From assembly GCA_002011615.1 (NCBI GenBank), contig MTOH01000012.1:1255-35302 (forward strand): a stretch of 34,048 bases of DNA, read 5' to 3'. The notes beneath the pieces were generated by a model, which was not told where the DNA came from, made no database searches, and saw only the letters and a list, made by a program, of their open reading frames with translations. The DNA is from Candidatus Hydrothermus pacificus (GTDB lineage: Bacteria > Hydrothermota > Hydrothermia > Hydrothermales > Hydrothermaceae). A program made the translations under genes and the position numbers. This document shows positions 15,437 to 24,700 of this stretch, in pieces. Position 1 is the stretch's first letter. Each line of letters begins with the position of its first letter.

Positions 15437-15915
15437 TATTGGTAATTGCGTTGCTTCTTGGTCTGTGTGGAGAAAAGAGTGAAAAGAAAAAAAACAGTGT
15501 GCCTTCGGGTTTTGAAAAAGTCCATCTTATAGAGAGCAAAGGAGATATCCTTTCTTTTGAACTTTTTGCTTTCCATGTTGTGGATAGAGAAGATAGTGTG
15601 CTTCTTATTGATTTTAAAGTCATTTTTTACGATTCCCTGGCAAGGAAAACAGGCGAATTGAAAGCAGATTCAGGATGGGTTGACAGGAAGAGTTTGAACA
15701 TCCTGGCGAAAAAAAATGTTGTTCTTAAAACCGAAAAGGAAAGCCTTTTAACCCAGGAAGCCTTATGGATAGATAGTTTGAAGATAGCAAAGTCAGACAA
15801 GGATGTTGCTCTTTATCATGAAGGTAATATAACCTATGGGAAGGGATTTGTTACAGAAAAAAATCTCAAAGAAATCACAATAAAAGGAAGAGTTACAGGA
15901 GGAGAAAAAGATTGA
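15418..15915 (+). CDS. lptC: LPS export protein LptC-like
   Basis: A 165-residue protein with a short N-terminal membrane helix (about 5-17, IILVIALLLGLCG). The Cys could be a lipidation site, but the lipobox is imperfect. The remainder is predicted beta-rich with repeated strands such as LLIDFKVIFYDSL and TGELKADSGWV, as in the LptC periplasmic domain. Placement between lpxL and an OstA/LptA-like gene followed by lptB supports the call more than sequence alone. LptC would link the LptBFG transporter to the LptA bridge. lptF and lptG are not in this window. Confidence 0.75.
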   Translation: MEKKKIILVIALLLGLCGEKSEKKKNSVPSGFEKVHLIESKGDILSFELFAFHVVDREDSVLLIDFKVIFYDSLARKTGELKADSGWVDRKSLNILAKKNVVLKTEKESLLTQEALWIDSLKIAKSDKDVALYHEGNITYGKGFVTEKNLKEITIKGRVTGGEKD

Positions 15916-16826
15916 AATTATTGCTATTTTTAACTCTTTTAAAAATTACCTATGAAGCAGATGTTATAAAAATAATACCCCAGGAAAATATTGAAATAAT
16001 AGTTGCAAAGGGCAATATAAAATTAACCGATGGTAAAACAATTATAACAGGTGATAGCGCAATGATTTTTAAGAAGGAAGAAATAGATTCAGGTCTTATT
16101 TCAGGCAATGTTAATATAGAAGGAAAGGACATAAAAATTTCGTGTCTGAGGGCTGAGTATAACTTCTTAAAAGAAGAGGCACAGTTTTTTGAAAATGTTA
16201 GAGTTGAAACACAGGAAGAGTTCATTTCAGCTGATTTCATATTCTATTCTTCAAAGAATGACTCTTCCTTTGCGAAGGAAAATGTCCTTATAGAAAAGAA
16301 AAAAGAGGGACTCAAAATTTTTTGCGAAGAAGCAGACTATAACTTCAAAACTAAAAAAGGTAGGATTAGAATGATTGACAGGCTTGAACTGGAGTCAGAT
16401 AAGGACAAAATCATAATGCATGGCAGGGAAATAAATGTTCTATCTGATACCCTTTATCTTGTCGGAGATGTTGAAATTCAGGGCGAGAAAGAGAAAGCGA
16501 CCAGTGATACTCTTGTTTACTTCCAGAAAGAAGAATCTGCGCATCTTTTAGGCAACCCTGTTTTTTATTTTGAAAAAGGAATGGCAAAAGGAGATAAAAT
16601 AATACTCAAATTCAAGGACAGGAAGATAGAAAAAGCTTTACTTGAAAAAAATTCAAACCTAAGGATATTGACAGAAAAAGAGGAAGAGGTTATAATTAAT
16701 ACTTCTAATATAAACGCATTTTTTGATGAAGATGGAGAAATTAAAAAACTTGAAGGTTTCGAAAAAGCAGATGGATTTATATTTCTAAACAAAATTAAAA
16801 AAAATGAGAGACAGGATAAGGACTGA
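15912..16826 (+). CDS. lptA: LptA/OstA-like periplasmic LPS transport protein
   Basis: A 304-residue protein starting at TTG 15912, with GGAGG about 8 bases upstream and the start overlapping the lptC stop. The first about 15 residues (KLLLFLTLLKI) form a signal peptide. The body repeats the OstA motif of beta strands: IIVAKGNIKLTDGKTIITGD, GNVNIEGKDIKIS and GDVEIQGEKEKATSDT. It is about 1.6 times longer than E. coli LptA, more like the OstA-repeat proteins of other phyla. It should form part of the periplasmic bridge for LPS. The end overlaps the lptB start by 23 bases. Confidence 0.82.
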   Translation: MKLLLFLTLLKITYEADVIKIIPQENIEIIVAKGNIKLTDGKTIITGDSAMIFKKEEIDSGLISGNVNIEGKDIKISCLRAEYNFLKEEAQFFENVRVETQEEFISADFIFYSSKNDSSFAKENVLIEKKKEGLKIFCEEADYNFKTKKGRIRMIDRLELESDKDKIIMHGREINVLSDTLYLVGDVEIQGEKEKATSDTLVYFQKEESAHLLGNPVFYFEKGMAKGDKIILKFKDRKIEKALLEKNSNLRILTEKEEEVIINTSNINAFFDEDGEIKKLEGFEKADGFIFLNKIKKNERQDKD

Positions 16827-17529
16827 AAAACTCGTTAAAATTTATAAGAAAAGAAAAGTGGTAAATGAAGTTTCGATTGGAATAGAGAGAGGAGAAATAG
16901 TGGGTTTGCTTGGGCCCAACGGTGCAGGAAAAACAACCACCTTTTACATGATTACAGGTGTTATTAAACCGAATGATGGTAAGGTATACCTTAATGATAT
17001 GGATATTACGCCTTTGCCAATGTATAAAAGATCAAGAATGGGCATAGGTTATCTTCCTCAGGAGGCCTCAATTTTCAGAAAAATGAAAGTTTATGATAAC
17101 ATATACGGTGTTTTAGAAATTAATGGTTTTAAAAAAGAAGAGTGCAAAAGCAAAACAGAGGAGATTATGAAAAGGATGGGGGTGGCTCATCTTAGAGATT
17201 CCTATGGATATAGCCTGTCAGGTGGAGAAAGGCGTAGAGTGGAGATAGCGAGGAGTCTTGTATTAAATCCTAAATTTCTATTGCTTGACGAACCCTTTAC
17301 AGGTATAGACCCCAAGACAAGGGAAGAAATCCAGGAAATAGTTGTAAGTCTTAAAAAATATGGAATAGGGGTCTTAATTACAGACCATAATGTCAGAGAA
17401 ACCCTTGAAATCACTGACAGGGCATATATAATTTATGAAGGTAAAGTCCTTCTTGAGGGTGATTCCGAGTTTCTTGTGAATGATGAGCAAGCAAGGAAAA
17501 TCTATCTTGGTAAGAAATTCAGACTATGA
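16804..17529 (+). CDS. lptB: LPS export ABC transporter ATPase LptB
   Basis: A 241-residue ABC ATPase of LptB length. Walker A GPNGAGKTT (about 36-44), Q-loop LPQEASIFRKM, signature SLSGGERRRVEIAR (about 136-149) and Walker B FLLLDEPFTGIDP (about 157-169) are complete. The LPQEASIFRKMxVxxN stretch and the C-terminal region (LLEGDSEFLVNDEQARKIYL) are typical for LptB and distinguish it from LivF-type ATPases. It would power LptFG in the inner membrane. The stop overlaps rpoN by four bases (ATGA). Confidence 0.95.
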   Translation: MRDRIRTEKLVKIYKKRKVVNEVSIGIERGEIVGLLGPNGAGKTTTFYMITGVIKPNDGKVYLNDMDITPLPMYKRSRMGIGYLPQEASIFRKMKVYDNIYGVLEINGFKKEECKSKTEEIMKRMGVAHLRDSYGYSLSGGERRRVEIARSLVLNPKFLLLDEPFTGIDPKTREEIQEIVVSLKKYGIGVLITDHNVRETLEITDRAYIIYEGKVLLEGDSEFLVNDEQARKIYLGKKFRL

Positions 17530-18893
17530 AAGAGAGAAAAAGTTTTTTCCATAGAGAAGCTTTGAGACTTGAGACAAAGTTCACACCATTTATGGGAATT
17601 CTGTTAAGATTTTTCCATATGCCCAAAATGGAGCTGGCAGAATTTCTAAAAGCAGAGCTTGAAACAAATGTATTCCTTGATGAAAAAACCGAGCATGGTG
17701 AAAGTGAAGAGGAAGAAAAAGAAGATTTCGAACTTGAAGAATTTATTCAAGGAGTGGGTGAGGATGTTTACTCTCTAAAAACCCGTGACGAGGAAAAAGA
17801 TGACCCTTTAGAACTTGTAGCTGCCCCACCGCCTTCCCTTTATGAAAGAATGAAATATCAGATAGAATCTTATTTTAAAAAGGATATAGACAGAAAAATT
17901 GCTTATGTTATTCTGGAAAATTTGAACAGAGATGGTTACCTTGAGAAAGAGCCCAGGGAACTCGCGGAATTTGTGGGAGTGAGTGAAAATAAATTTGAAG
18001 AAATAAGAAAAAAATTTATGAGGTTTGATCCTGTTGGAATAGGTGCGAGAAATATTACTGAGTCTGTAGAAGTTCAGCTCAGAGAAAGAGGTGAGAAAGA
18101 AAAAATCATAGAGACGGTTATAAAATGTGTTCAGGGTTTATGTGAAGATAAAGAACTTCACGAAATAAAACAAAAATTTAACCTTACTGATAGAGAAATA
18201 GATAAAGTTTTTAAATTGGTGAAAACCATTTTGCCCCGTCCTGCCCTTAAATATTCAGAAGAGCAGATAAGATATGTATATCCTGAGGTGGTTGTTATAA
18301 AAAGGGAAAACAAATTAATTCCCATTGTTGATGAGTCAGGGCTTCCCAGGATAAAAATCAATCGCAGATACCTGAAACTCATGAAATCAAAATCTCTTGC
18401 TTCTCAGGAAAAAAAAGTTTTGAGAAAACATCTACAAAGGGCGGTTAATATTTTTAAAGCCCTTGTACAGAGAAAAATTAACCTTTTAAAAATAACTGAA
18501 TTTATAATAGAGCGTAACAGAGGCTTTTTTGAGGGAAAAAGCAACAAGGTTTCTCCTATTACCCAGAGCGACGCTGCTCAAGAAATCGGTATAAAAAGTT
18601 CCACATTTCACAAGCTTGTTTCGAGCAAATATATAGATACACCCAGAGGTATTTTTGAAATGAGATTCTTTTTCCCTGGTGGTATAAAGATAAGAGGTGG
18701 AAGAATGTCAAGAGAGAAAGTAAAAGAAATGATAAAAGAAATTGTGGATAAAGAGGATAAAAAAAACCCTTTTACTGATGAGGTGATAGCGGAAATTTTA
18801 CAGGCAGATGGAATTAAAATAAAAAGGAGAACAGTTCAAAAGATAAGGGAAGAAATGGGAATACCGAGTTCAAACAGGAGAAAAAAGAGGTGA
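17526..18893 (+). CDS. rpoN: RNA polymerase sigma-54 factor
   Basis: A 455-residue sigma-54. Region I contains glutamine-poor helices (LETKFTPFMGILLRFFHMPKMELAEFL), then an acidic region II (about 55-95), the core-binding domain (about 100-250), the DNA-binding HTH (QSDAAQEIGIKSSTFHKLVSSKYIDTPRG) and the RpoN box IKRRTVQKIREE (about 434-445). Region I lacks the usual Gln-rich LxxQ repeats, which fits the very low Gln content elsewhere. Its place after lptB is the same as in Proteobacteria. No sigma-54 activator is encoded in the window. Confidence 0.95.
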   Translation: MKERKSFFHREALRLETKFTPFMGILLRFFHMPKMELAEFLKAELETNVFLDEKTEHGESEEEEKEDFELEEFIQGVGEDVYSLKTRDEEKDDPLELVAAPPPSLYERMKYQIESYFKKDIDRKIAYVILENLNRDGYLEKEPRELAEFVGVSENKFEEIRKKFMRFDPVGIGARNITESVEVQLRERGEKEKIIETVIKCVQGLCEDKELHEIKQKFNLTDREIDKVFKLVKTILPRPALKYSEEQIRYVYPEVVVIKRENKLIPIVDESGLPRIKINRRYLKLMKSKSLASQEKKVLRKHLQRAVNIFKALVQRKINLLKITEFIIERNRGFFEGKSNKVSPITQSDAAQEIGIKSSTFHKLVSSKYIDTPRGIFEMRFFFPGGIKIRGGRMSREKVKEMIKEIVDKEDKKNPFTDEVIAEILQADGIKIKRRTVQKIREEMGIPSSNRRKKR

Positions 18894-20683
18894 AAAACTA
18901 CCGTTTCCTTTTTCCTTTTTTTAAGAAAAGAATATTTTTATTTTTTGCCTTTATAATTTCCACATTTTTCTTTTCCCTTTTTCAGGGACTTACAGTGGGT
19001 GTTCTTTTCCCTTTTTTAAAAGTTATATTTTATAATGAAGCTCCTCCAAAGGGTAATTTCATCCTTGATAGAGTATTTCATTTCATAGGTAAATATCTGG
19101 TTTCAGAACCCGGAGTTCCTGTTCTTTTAAAAATGGGTACCATAATTCTATTACTTTTCTTTTTTAAATCTCTTTTTGAATATCTGTCAAAATTTTTAAA
19201 CGCTGTTGTGCAGGAAGGAATATCAAAAGATGTTAGAGACCTGCTTTTTTCAAAAATTTTAAATCTTCCCTTGTCATTTTTTTCAAGGAAAAAGACAGGT
19301 GAAATAGCTTCAAGATTTACCCATGACATTCTTTACATAAAATATGCACTTACCAATGGATGGTTTTTAATCATAAGAGATGTAATGACGATTCTGATAT
19401 ATCTTATTGTGCTGTTCTGGGCATCCCTTGAACTTTCCCTTTTTTCCCTGATATTCATTCCACCATTGGTCCTGCTTGTCAAAAAAATAGGTGATTCATT
19501 AAAGAGAAAAGCAAAAAGATTTCAGGCAGAGATGGGTAAAATAGGTGCCTTTGTTGTGGAAAAGACTTATGGAATAAAAACAATAAAAGCCTTTGTTCAG
19601 GAAGAAAAAGAGATAAAAAACTTTAGACAGAGGACAGGAGAATATTTAAAAAGAATGCTGAAATTTGAAAACCTCAGACACCTCTCACCCTCTTTAACCG
19701 AGTTTCTGGTGGCACTCCTTGCGATTTTCATATTTCTTTATGGGGGAAAACTCATCTTCATAGACAAAAAACTATCACCTGAAAAATTTCTCGTATTCAT
19801 AGCGGGCGCCCTTTCCCTTTTACAGCATTTCAAGACAATAACAAATGCATGGGGGAATATACAGCAGGGAATAGCAGCAATCACAAGGGTGAGAGAGCTT
19901 CTTGAAGAGAAACAAGAGGAAAAAGGTGGAGTTCATATTATAAACAAAATAAACAAAGGGATAAATTTCAAAGATGTATGGTTCAGTTATGATGGTGAAA
20001 AATATGCTCTTAAAAATATAAATTTGTCCGTAAAACCTGATGAAAAAATAGCTCTTGTTGGACCTTCGGGTGCGGGCAAGTCAACCCTTGTAAACCTTGT
20101 TTCAGGCTTTTACTTTCCAACAAAAGGCAAAATATATTTTGATGATAAAGAAATAAAAGAATTAAATGTAAAAGAACTAAGAAAAAAAATAGCCATCGTT
20201 CCTCAAGATGTTTTCCTGTTCTCAGGGACTCTTTATGAAAATCTTGTATATGGTAACAGTAAAGTTTCAGAAGAGGATGTATGGAAAGCGGTAAAAGATG
20301 CTGCAATCTATGATTTTGTAAAATCATTACCTGAGGGTCTCAGGACAAAAATCGGAGAAAGAGGTGTTAACATATCAGGAGGGGAAAGACAGAGAATAGC
20401 TATTGCAAGGGCATTCCTTAAAAATCCCCTGATAATAATATTTGATGAAGCGACCTCTCAGATTGATGCAGAATCAGAGAAAAAAATTCAGGAGTCCCTT
20501 AAAAAGCTTGAAAAAGATAAGATAACATTTATGATAGCGCATAGACTTGCCACCGTTTTAAAAGCAGATAGGATAATTTTGCTGGAAAGCGGAGAGATCA
20601 AAGAAATTGGCAAACATGAGGAACTTCTAAAAAAATCCTCTCTCTACAAAAAACTCTATGAATTACAGTTCTCTGTAGCTTAA
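18890..20683 (+). CDS. ABC exporter, MsbA-like (ABCB type)
   Basis: A 597-residue half-transporter starting at GTG 18890, which overlaps the rpoN stop. The first about 330 residues contain six predicted membrane helices. The nucleotide-binding domain follows with Walker A GPSGAGKST (about 391-399), VPQDVFLFSGTL, signature ISGGERQR, Walker B IIIFDEATSQID and the H-loop AHRLAT. Adjacency to lipid A and LPS genes suggests lipid A flipping (MsbA), but multidrug or other lipid substrates are possible. It is the last gene of the 12851-20683 run. Confidence 0.85.
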   Translation: MKNYRFLFPFFKKRIFLFFAFIISTFFFSLFQGLTVGVLFPFLKVIFYNEAPPKGNFILDRVFHFIGKYLVSEPGVPVLLKMGTIILLLFFFKSLFEYLSKFLNAVVQEGISKDVRDLLFSKILNLPLSFFSRKKTGEIASRFTHDILYIKYALTNGWFLIIRDVMTILIYLIVLFWASLELSLFSLIFIPPLVLLVKKIGDSLKRKAKRFQAEMGKIGAFVVEKTYGIKTIKAFVQEEKEIKNFRQRTGEYLKRMLKFENLRHLSPSLTEFLVALLAIFIFLYGGKLIFIDKKLSPEKFLVFIAGALSLLQHFKTITNAWGNIQQGIAAITRVRELLEEKQEEKGGVHIINKINKGINFKDVWFSYDGEKYALKNINLSVKPDEKIALVGPSGAGKSTLVNLVSGFYFPTKGKIYFDDKEIKELNVKELRKKIAIVPQDVFLFSGTLYENLVYGNSKVSEEDVWKAVKDAAIYDFVKSLPEGLRTKIGERGVNISGGERQRIAIARAFLKNPLIIIFDEATSQIDAESEKKIQESLKKLEKDKITFMIAHRLATVLKADRIILLESGEIKEIGKHEELLKKSSLYKKLYELQFSVA

Positions 20684-20706
20684 AAGAGACTCTGAATCTT
20701 TTATTT
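20682..20706 (+). terminator. Weak possible terminator after the ABC exporter
   Basis: AAAAGA and TCTTTT form a six-pair AT-rich stem around a nine-base loop, followed by a T-rich stretch. The stem is weak and contains one GC pair, so this is only a candidate end for the long operon. Confidence 0.25.
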
Positions 20707-20730
20707 GTTCAACAAAGAATAAAGTCAGGA

Positions 20731-20802
20731 TTAAAATATAAAGGTAATAAGATAAATATTTTCACTTTTTATAAAAAATAGAGGTTAAAATATAAGGTAA
20801 TA
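20731..20802 (+). repeat. Imperfect direct repeat in the intergenic region
   Basis: TTAAAATATAAAGGTAATA (20731-20749) recurs as TTAAAATATAAGGTAATA (20785-20802), one base shorter and 54 bases downstream. The pair lies in the longest gene-free stretch of the window (20684-20890), upstream of the surface-protein cluster. It could be a tandem operator or a simple AT-rich duplication. Confidence 0.45.
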
Positions 20803-20834
20803 GATTTATAAAAACAATAAGATTTTTAATTTAT

Positions 20835-20863
20835 TTGAAAAAAGTTTTTTTATTTCCTTAGAT
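20835..20863 (+). promoter_or_regulatory. Possible promoter of the surface-protein cluster
   Basis: TTGAAA (20835-20840), 17 bases, TTAGAT (20858-20863). A leader of about 20 bases with GGAGGG (20882-20887) then leads to ATG 20891. The region is very AT-rich, so other boxes are possible. Confidence 0.4.
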
Positions 20864-20890
20864 TTTTAAATTAAATTTTTTGGAGGGAAT

Positions 20891-21754
20891 ATGAGAAGAT
20901 GGTTGATTGTATTGGTTATTTTACTTTTTTCCTGTGAAAAGAGGTGGTGGGAGGAGACGCGTTTTATTCAGGCACCTAATTGGGCACCTGACAATAAAAT
21001 ATTATTTCTTGAGGAGATATGGAAGACGAGGCATTTCAGGGATTGGTGGGGAGGGGCTGGTATAGATAAGATGATAAGCGAGATATATTTATGGGAGGTG
21101 GATACACATCAGAATTACAGGAATTTGGGATTGATATTTAAGATAGAGGGGAGGTATGTTGGATTTTCTTATCTTTCCTGTGCTGGTGATTGGGTTTTAA
21201 TTTCAGGGGATACTGATACAAATATTTATGCTATAAAAAGAAGCACGCTTGAAAAGAGGTATTTAGGTAAGGGTATGTATGCTGATTTATCGCCTGATGG
21301 GAAAAAATTTGTATATGTTAAGCCAAAAAAAGGGCTGTGGATAAAAAATATTGACGGAACTAATGACCATCAAATAATTTCTGATTCGAATGCAACTCAT
21401 CCTGCATGGAGCACAGATGGGGGGAGGATTGCATTTGTATTAAAAACTTCCGTTTCACTTAATACTGACAGTTTAATAATAATAGATACAGTGAATAATT
21501 TACTACATGGTTATGAATTAAGAATATATATACCTGATTGGGGACCTGCGGATTCTAATGCAATCTCTTTTAGTAACGGTTATTATGGATGTATTTTACA
21601 TATACAAGATGCTTTTATTGACACTTTAGAAAATATTCCCATGGGGGATGCTCCAATTTTATGGTCTCCATCAGGTTCATATTTTATAGCATATGATGGA
21701 AAGTGGTATGTAATAAAGCGTGATGGTTCGAAGAAATTTTATATAAAACCCTAA
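20891..21754 (+). CDS. Beta-propeller lipoprotein (TolB/PD40-like)
   Basis: A 287-residue lipoprotein. MRRWLIVLVILLFSC is a signal peptide ending in a lipobox Cys (residue 15). The mature part has TolB/PD40-type blades: APNWAPDNKILFL, ADLSPDGKKFVYV, HPAWSTDGGRIAFV and ILWSPSGSYFIAY, each with the W/LSPDGxxIxF pattern. It is probably anchored in a membrane facing the periplasm or outside. A strong SD (GGAGGG) precedes the ATG. The giant gene follows after 15 bases, so the two are probably co-transcribed. The ligand is unknown. Confidence 0.8.
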   Translation: MRRWLIVLVILLFSCEKRWWEETRFIQAPNWAPDNKILFLEEIWKTRHFRDWWGGAGIDKMISEIYLWEVDTHQNYRNLGLIFKIEGRYVGFSYLSCAGDWVLISGDTDTNIYAIKRSTLEKRYLGKGMYADLSPDGKKFVYVKPKKGLWIKNIDGTNDHQIISDSNATHPAWSTDGGRIAFVLKTSVSLNTDSLIIIDTVNNLLHGYELRIYIPDWGPADSNAISFSNGYYGCILHIQDAFIDTLENIPMGDAPILWSPSGSYFIAYDGKWYVIKRDGSKKFYIKP

Positions 21755-21769
21755 AAAGAAGGTTTTAAA

Positions 21770-24700
21770 ATGAGAAGTATAATTTTAATAATTGTGTCTT
21801 TTATTGGGCTTTATGCCTAGGGTGGTTATCCATATAAGCCTTATCCAATTCTTTTTGTTCATGGTATCACAGGTTCTTCAAAAGATTGGGGAGTTAAAAT
21901 TTCTGATGATTGCCTTTTCCCAAGATGTGATACCATTAATAAAGACTCAATAATTTCCGGGCATACTTATGATAGGGTTTTACCTTTGATGATACCTTAT
22001 GCAAAGGTATGGTTTTTCATTGATTCATCTTATACTTGGGATGAGGCTCAACCAGCCTACCCCAACAAATCCTTTTTAGAGGTGATAAATTTTGCAGACC
22101 CTATGGGTTCATTAGACCCTGATCCAGACAATTATCCCGAGCCTTTTACAGGACAGGGAGATGAGCTTGTTAAAAGGATAAGGTCTGTTTTAAAGGAGTA
22201 TTACGGTGAGAATTGGCAGGGTAATCCAGATGCAAAGGTTATATTAATGGCGCATTCACAGGGTGGTGCTGTAGTGAGGGAGGCATTAAAAGAAGATACC
22301 ACATTAATTCCACATATTGCAAAGATAATAACTGCTAATACTCCGCATCTCGGTACATGTTTTGCGAATTTGGGTTTCAGGGACTGGATGATACTTTCAA
22401 TGGCGAACTGGCATCCTTATATACATCCTATAAAATGGGGGTTGGGTAATGCTTTTAAATGGCTCGGCAGGAAATTACCTCCTTGGCTTGTAAATCCTGT
22501 AGCGATTGATTTGAGGAATCATTGTATAAAGATAGGCGGCAGGTGGGTGATAAATTTAGAGGGGGATCAGATAGCAATGAAAATAATAGAGAAGATGCCA
22601 TCCGCACTTTTTGAGATTCCCGGTATTGGGGAGTATCTTACTGCTTTTGCGGTTTTGGAGGGTATTTTGGGTCCTGCTGCGGAGGCAATAGCAGAGATAT
22701 GGGGCAAAGAGGGATTTCATGTAAGTATAGGTTCAATACCTGATGATGGGGAGGGTTCGACATTTTTCCGACATTTAGGAACACATGGTGCCGGTAAAAT
22801 ACCATTTGTATGTATTTTGGGCAGGGGTTTTTATGATGACCATGAATATGCTTTTGATGTGCCTGTATTTGGGAAGACTACATGGGGTAAAATTGGTAAA
22901 TTTAACAGGTCAGGTTGGGCTTTGACTGCTGGTTATTGGACTCTTTCTGTATGGTTTCCGAAGCCCTTTTTAGAATGGGCAATTAAGTCAACTGCTTCAG
23001 AGCTTATGTGGGAGTGGTGGAATCAGGATTCGGATATGATAGTAAGGTGGGGTTCCCAGAGTGTGAATCATGTTTCAAGTGAATTTAGAGCGAGGGAGAT
23101 AAAGGAGTGGGGAATATATCACGGGCGTGTGCTTCAAAGATATGACCTTGTTCTAAAAGCCCTTGAAGACCGCCCTTTAATAGATTCTGTTATGCTTATT
23201 CAGACCTTTACAGATTCCCAGGGAGTTCAGAGAACTGATACTGTATATTTAACTGAAAATAAAATAGACACAATCATTACTTCTTTTGAAAATTTAAGAA
23301 TAGAGGGAAAGCTCAAAAAAACTCATTTCCTCCATATAAGTGCCCCAAAAATCTGGATAAATGAAGTGCCCACAGGCAAACTAAAATACCCTGAAAGATG
23401 CGGATATGAAGGCAGAAAATTCTTCATAGATTCAACCCATTTAAAATACCTGGGTGCAGGATATAATAGATTAAAAATAGTTTCAAAAAACGTAGTAGGT
23501 GAAGAATTTACAAGGAATTATACCTTGTGGATGGTGCCGAGTGGCTGGTTCTGCATGCAGGAAAGTCCTGATTATCGTTCTGTTTTAAAGAATTTACTTG
23601 AAAATGATACCTTTAAAATAAGACTTATTAAGCTGGGTCTCTCAGACTCCCTTAAAACAATTGCCTGGGATACATTAAAAGTTAATTTTGTAAATTTAAT
23701 TCAGGATACAAATGGCTGGTTTGTTCCGGATTCAACAGATACCCAATTTGTTTTAATTCCCAATAATTTATACTTTTATGAAGATGTTGAGGGTGTTTAT
23801 AATGATACCAATTATCTTTTATGTCCTGGAAAAAGATTAAATTTACCTTTTATAAATTTAAAAAATTTTTTAATAGATACCTTTAATATTCAAAATTTTG
23901 AAGGCATTTATAATTTTTATTATGTTGTCAATGACTCTTTTAAAACAGTAAAGAGTTTTCATCAATTTTATGTAGATAAAACACCACCTTTTGTGGAGAT
24001 TATAGGTCCTGAAGGGGTTTATTCAATTAATACCTCAAGGGGCGGACCATCGGACAGTATAGCAATAATTGCAAAGATAAAAGATAACTTTGAAACAGAG
24101 CTTTTAACCCCAAAAGATTTAATCTGGATATTAAAAACAGAAAAAGGAGATTCAATATATTCAAAATATTATGATGAACCGGGCTTTTATTATTATGAGG
24201 ATTTATTCATTGATTTTATTCCGAAAGAGGTCTTAAAAAATCTTGAAGACGGAAAATACTATGTTGAGATAAGAACTTGTGACAGGGCTGATAATGAATC
24301 TATTGAGGCAAGATACTTTAAGATTGATACGGGTCCTCCTGAAATTTATGTAATCCAGAAAATGGATTCAATTTTGACCAAAGATAAGGAATATCTTGAG
24401 TTTAAATTCAGGGTAAATGAATGGGCAAGATTTAAACTTGTTTTAAAAAATAAAAATGATACAACGATAAAATACATCAAAGAGGTAAATGCTTTGCCCC
24501 ATGTTTTTTATGATACGTTGATTTCCGAAGCAGAAATAACAGGTAATAAATTTGTAATTTTAAACGAGGAGATTGATGATGGGGTATATTTAATTTATGC
24601 AGAACTTACAGATTCAGCCGGTAATACAAGGGAATTAACCGGAAAGGAAATTTGCGGAAATAGCACTTTGAGAGTTGATAAAACACCGATTTCTTTAAAA

